Shown here: positions 63,426 through 64,000 of the stretch, piece after piece
How positions within the stretch are numbered: position 1 is the stretch's first letter
How the letters are laid out: every line of letters begins with the position of its first letter
Source: Hyphomicrobiales bacterium
GTDB taxonomy: Bacteria > Pseudomonadota > Alphaproteobacteria > Rhizobiales > Rhizobiaceae
Direction: 5' to 3'
NCBI GenBank assembly: GCA_900469475.1
Contig: UBXG01000005.1
Span: 713,883 to 777,882, forward strand
DNA length: 64,000 bases
Translations under genes and position numbers: made by a program
The notes under the pieces: generated by a model
Told to the model about the DNA's origin: nothing
What the model saw: only the letters and a program-made list of their open reading frames with translations
Database searches by the model: none

Positions 63426-63905
63426 ATGGGCGAGGCTTCGGACGGCAAAAGGATCGATACGGCTTCCCGGATAATTCGTGCGACGCCACGCGCGATCTTC
63501 AGAGCTTTCCTCGATCCCGAAGCACTGGCCTCATGGCTTCCGCCGAAAGGCATGACGGGCCGTATCCAGGTCTTCGAACCGCATAAAGGCGGCAGTTATC
63601 GAATGGTGCTATTCTATGATGCACCGGATCATTCGACATCTGGAAAATCCTCCGAGCATACCGACATTATCTCCGGTCAGTTCATCGAGATCGTGGCGGA
63701 TGAACGCATCGTTCAGGCGGTGGATTTCGAATCCGAGGACGCCGCATTTGGCGGGACGATGACCATAAGCTGGTCATTGACAGAAGTTCAGACCGGCACA
63801 AGGGTCACCGTAGTATGCGAGAACGTGCCTTGCGGCATCAGTAGAGAAGATCATGACGAGGGACTGAAATCGACCCTCGAAAATCTGTCCAACCATCTGG
63901 AATAA
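63426..63905 (+). CDS. SRPBCC (AHSA1-like) family protein
   Basis: 159 aa, START-like helix-grip fold of the AHSA1 group: ASRIIRATPRAIFRAFLDPEALASWLPPKGMTGRIQVFEPHKGGSYRMVLFY (about 10-62), FIEIVADERIVQAVDFESED and GGTMTISWSLTEVQTGTRVTVVCENVP. Members bind hydrophobic ligands or act in toxin-antitoxin-like or regulator pairs; role unknown. Last gene of the window; the following 95 bp (63906-64000) hold no gene and are AT-rich. Confidence 0.88.
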   Translation: MGEASDGKRIDTASRIIRATPRAIFRAFLDPEALASWLPPKGMTGRIQVFEPHKGGSYRMVLFYDAPDHSTSGKSSEHTDIISGQFIEIVADERIVQAVDFESEDAAFGGTMTISWSLTEVQTGTRVTVVCENVPCGISREDHDEGLKSTLENLSNHLE

Positions 63906-64000
63906 GAGCGAAAAATGTCGAACTCATTGTGGTATTGATATCGGTTTTAGTTCCATAATCTATCTTATCTGATATTTAGTTGTAGCGGAATTTTAGAGAT

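Overview
The window is ordinary, gene-dense alphaproteobacterial chromosome, almost certainly from a Rhizobium or a close relative (Rhizobium/Agrobacterium group). The pointers are the gene neighbourhoods (folE-hisI, iscU-like-yidD, ppiD-trpD-trpC-moaC-moeA, rlpA-dac-tmk-holB...metG-tatD), family-restricted genes (BTLCP cysteine peptidase, DUF2336, PAS_5 and PilZ proteins), about 60% GC, and a GC-rich intergenic repeat of a kind common in rhizobia. I see no phage, transposon, CRISPR array or rRNA operon. One tRNA (Ser, anticodon TGA) is present.

Layout. 1-5.9 kb: a cut-off D,D-carboxypeptidase, a rhizobial membrane protein, a BTLCP peptidase, a prolyl aminopeptidase, and PilZ and PAS proteins, all on the minus strand. 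5.9-7.5 kb: a possible small RNA, a rhomboid protease and a CBS protein. 7.6-9.8 kb: folE, hisI and a patatin-like lipase (minus). 10-18.9 kb: iscU-like, yidD, DUF1697, thrS, an acyltransferase, a secreted unknown (minus), nitroreductase plus flavin reductase, DUF2336 and GNAT. 18.9-27.9 kb: AI-2E transporter and parE (minus), then a secreted hydrolase, tpiA, secG and pyrG (plus), then an FtrA-type regulator (minus). 28-38 kb: rhodanese, a nickel/cobalt permease, FecR plus CHASE2 cyclase, a LysE/LysR pair, two divergent citrate-synthase paralogues, a lower-GC hydrolase/VOC pair and a TehA-type transporter. 38-49.6 kb: gnd, the ppiD-trpDC-moaC-moeA operon (minus), a small membrane protein, marR-emrA-emrB and a 3-methyladenine glycosylase (minus). 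49.7-51.8 kb: a second possible small RNA, tRNA-Ser, and a flavodoxin-ECF41 sigma pair. 52-64 kb: rlpA, a PBP5-like protein, tmk and holB, then an accessory islet (NmrA-like, LysR, TauE/SafE), then metG, tatD, an MBL hydrolase, a YbaK deacylase and an SRPBCC protein.

Most genes are housekeeping: cell wall, DNA replication and topology, tRNA charging, Trp, folate, His and pyrimidine synthesis, molybdenum cofactor and glycolysis/pentose phosphate. The best regulatory signals are an ECF41 sigma factor with a matching promoter just upstream of its flavodoxin partner, tandem CtrA-like boxes at 2180-2198, three palindromes between the two citrate-synthase paralogues, mutually exclusive hairpins in front of the DUF2336 gene, and two orphan promoter/terminator segments that could be small RNAs. 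A PBP5-like protein at 53.4 kb has lost two of its three catalytic motifs. I did not find a wholly new multi-gene system.
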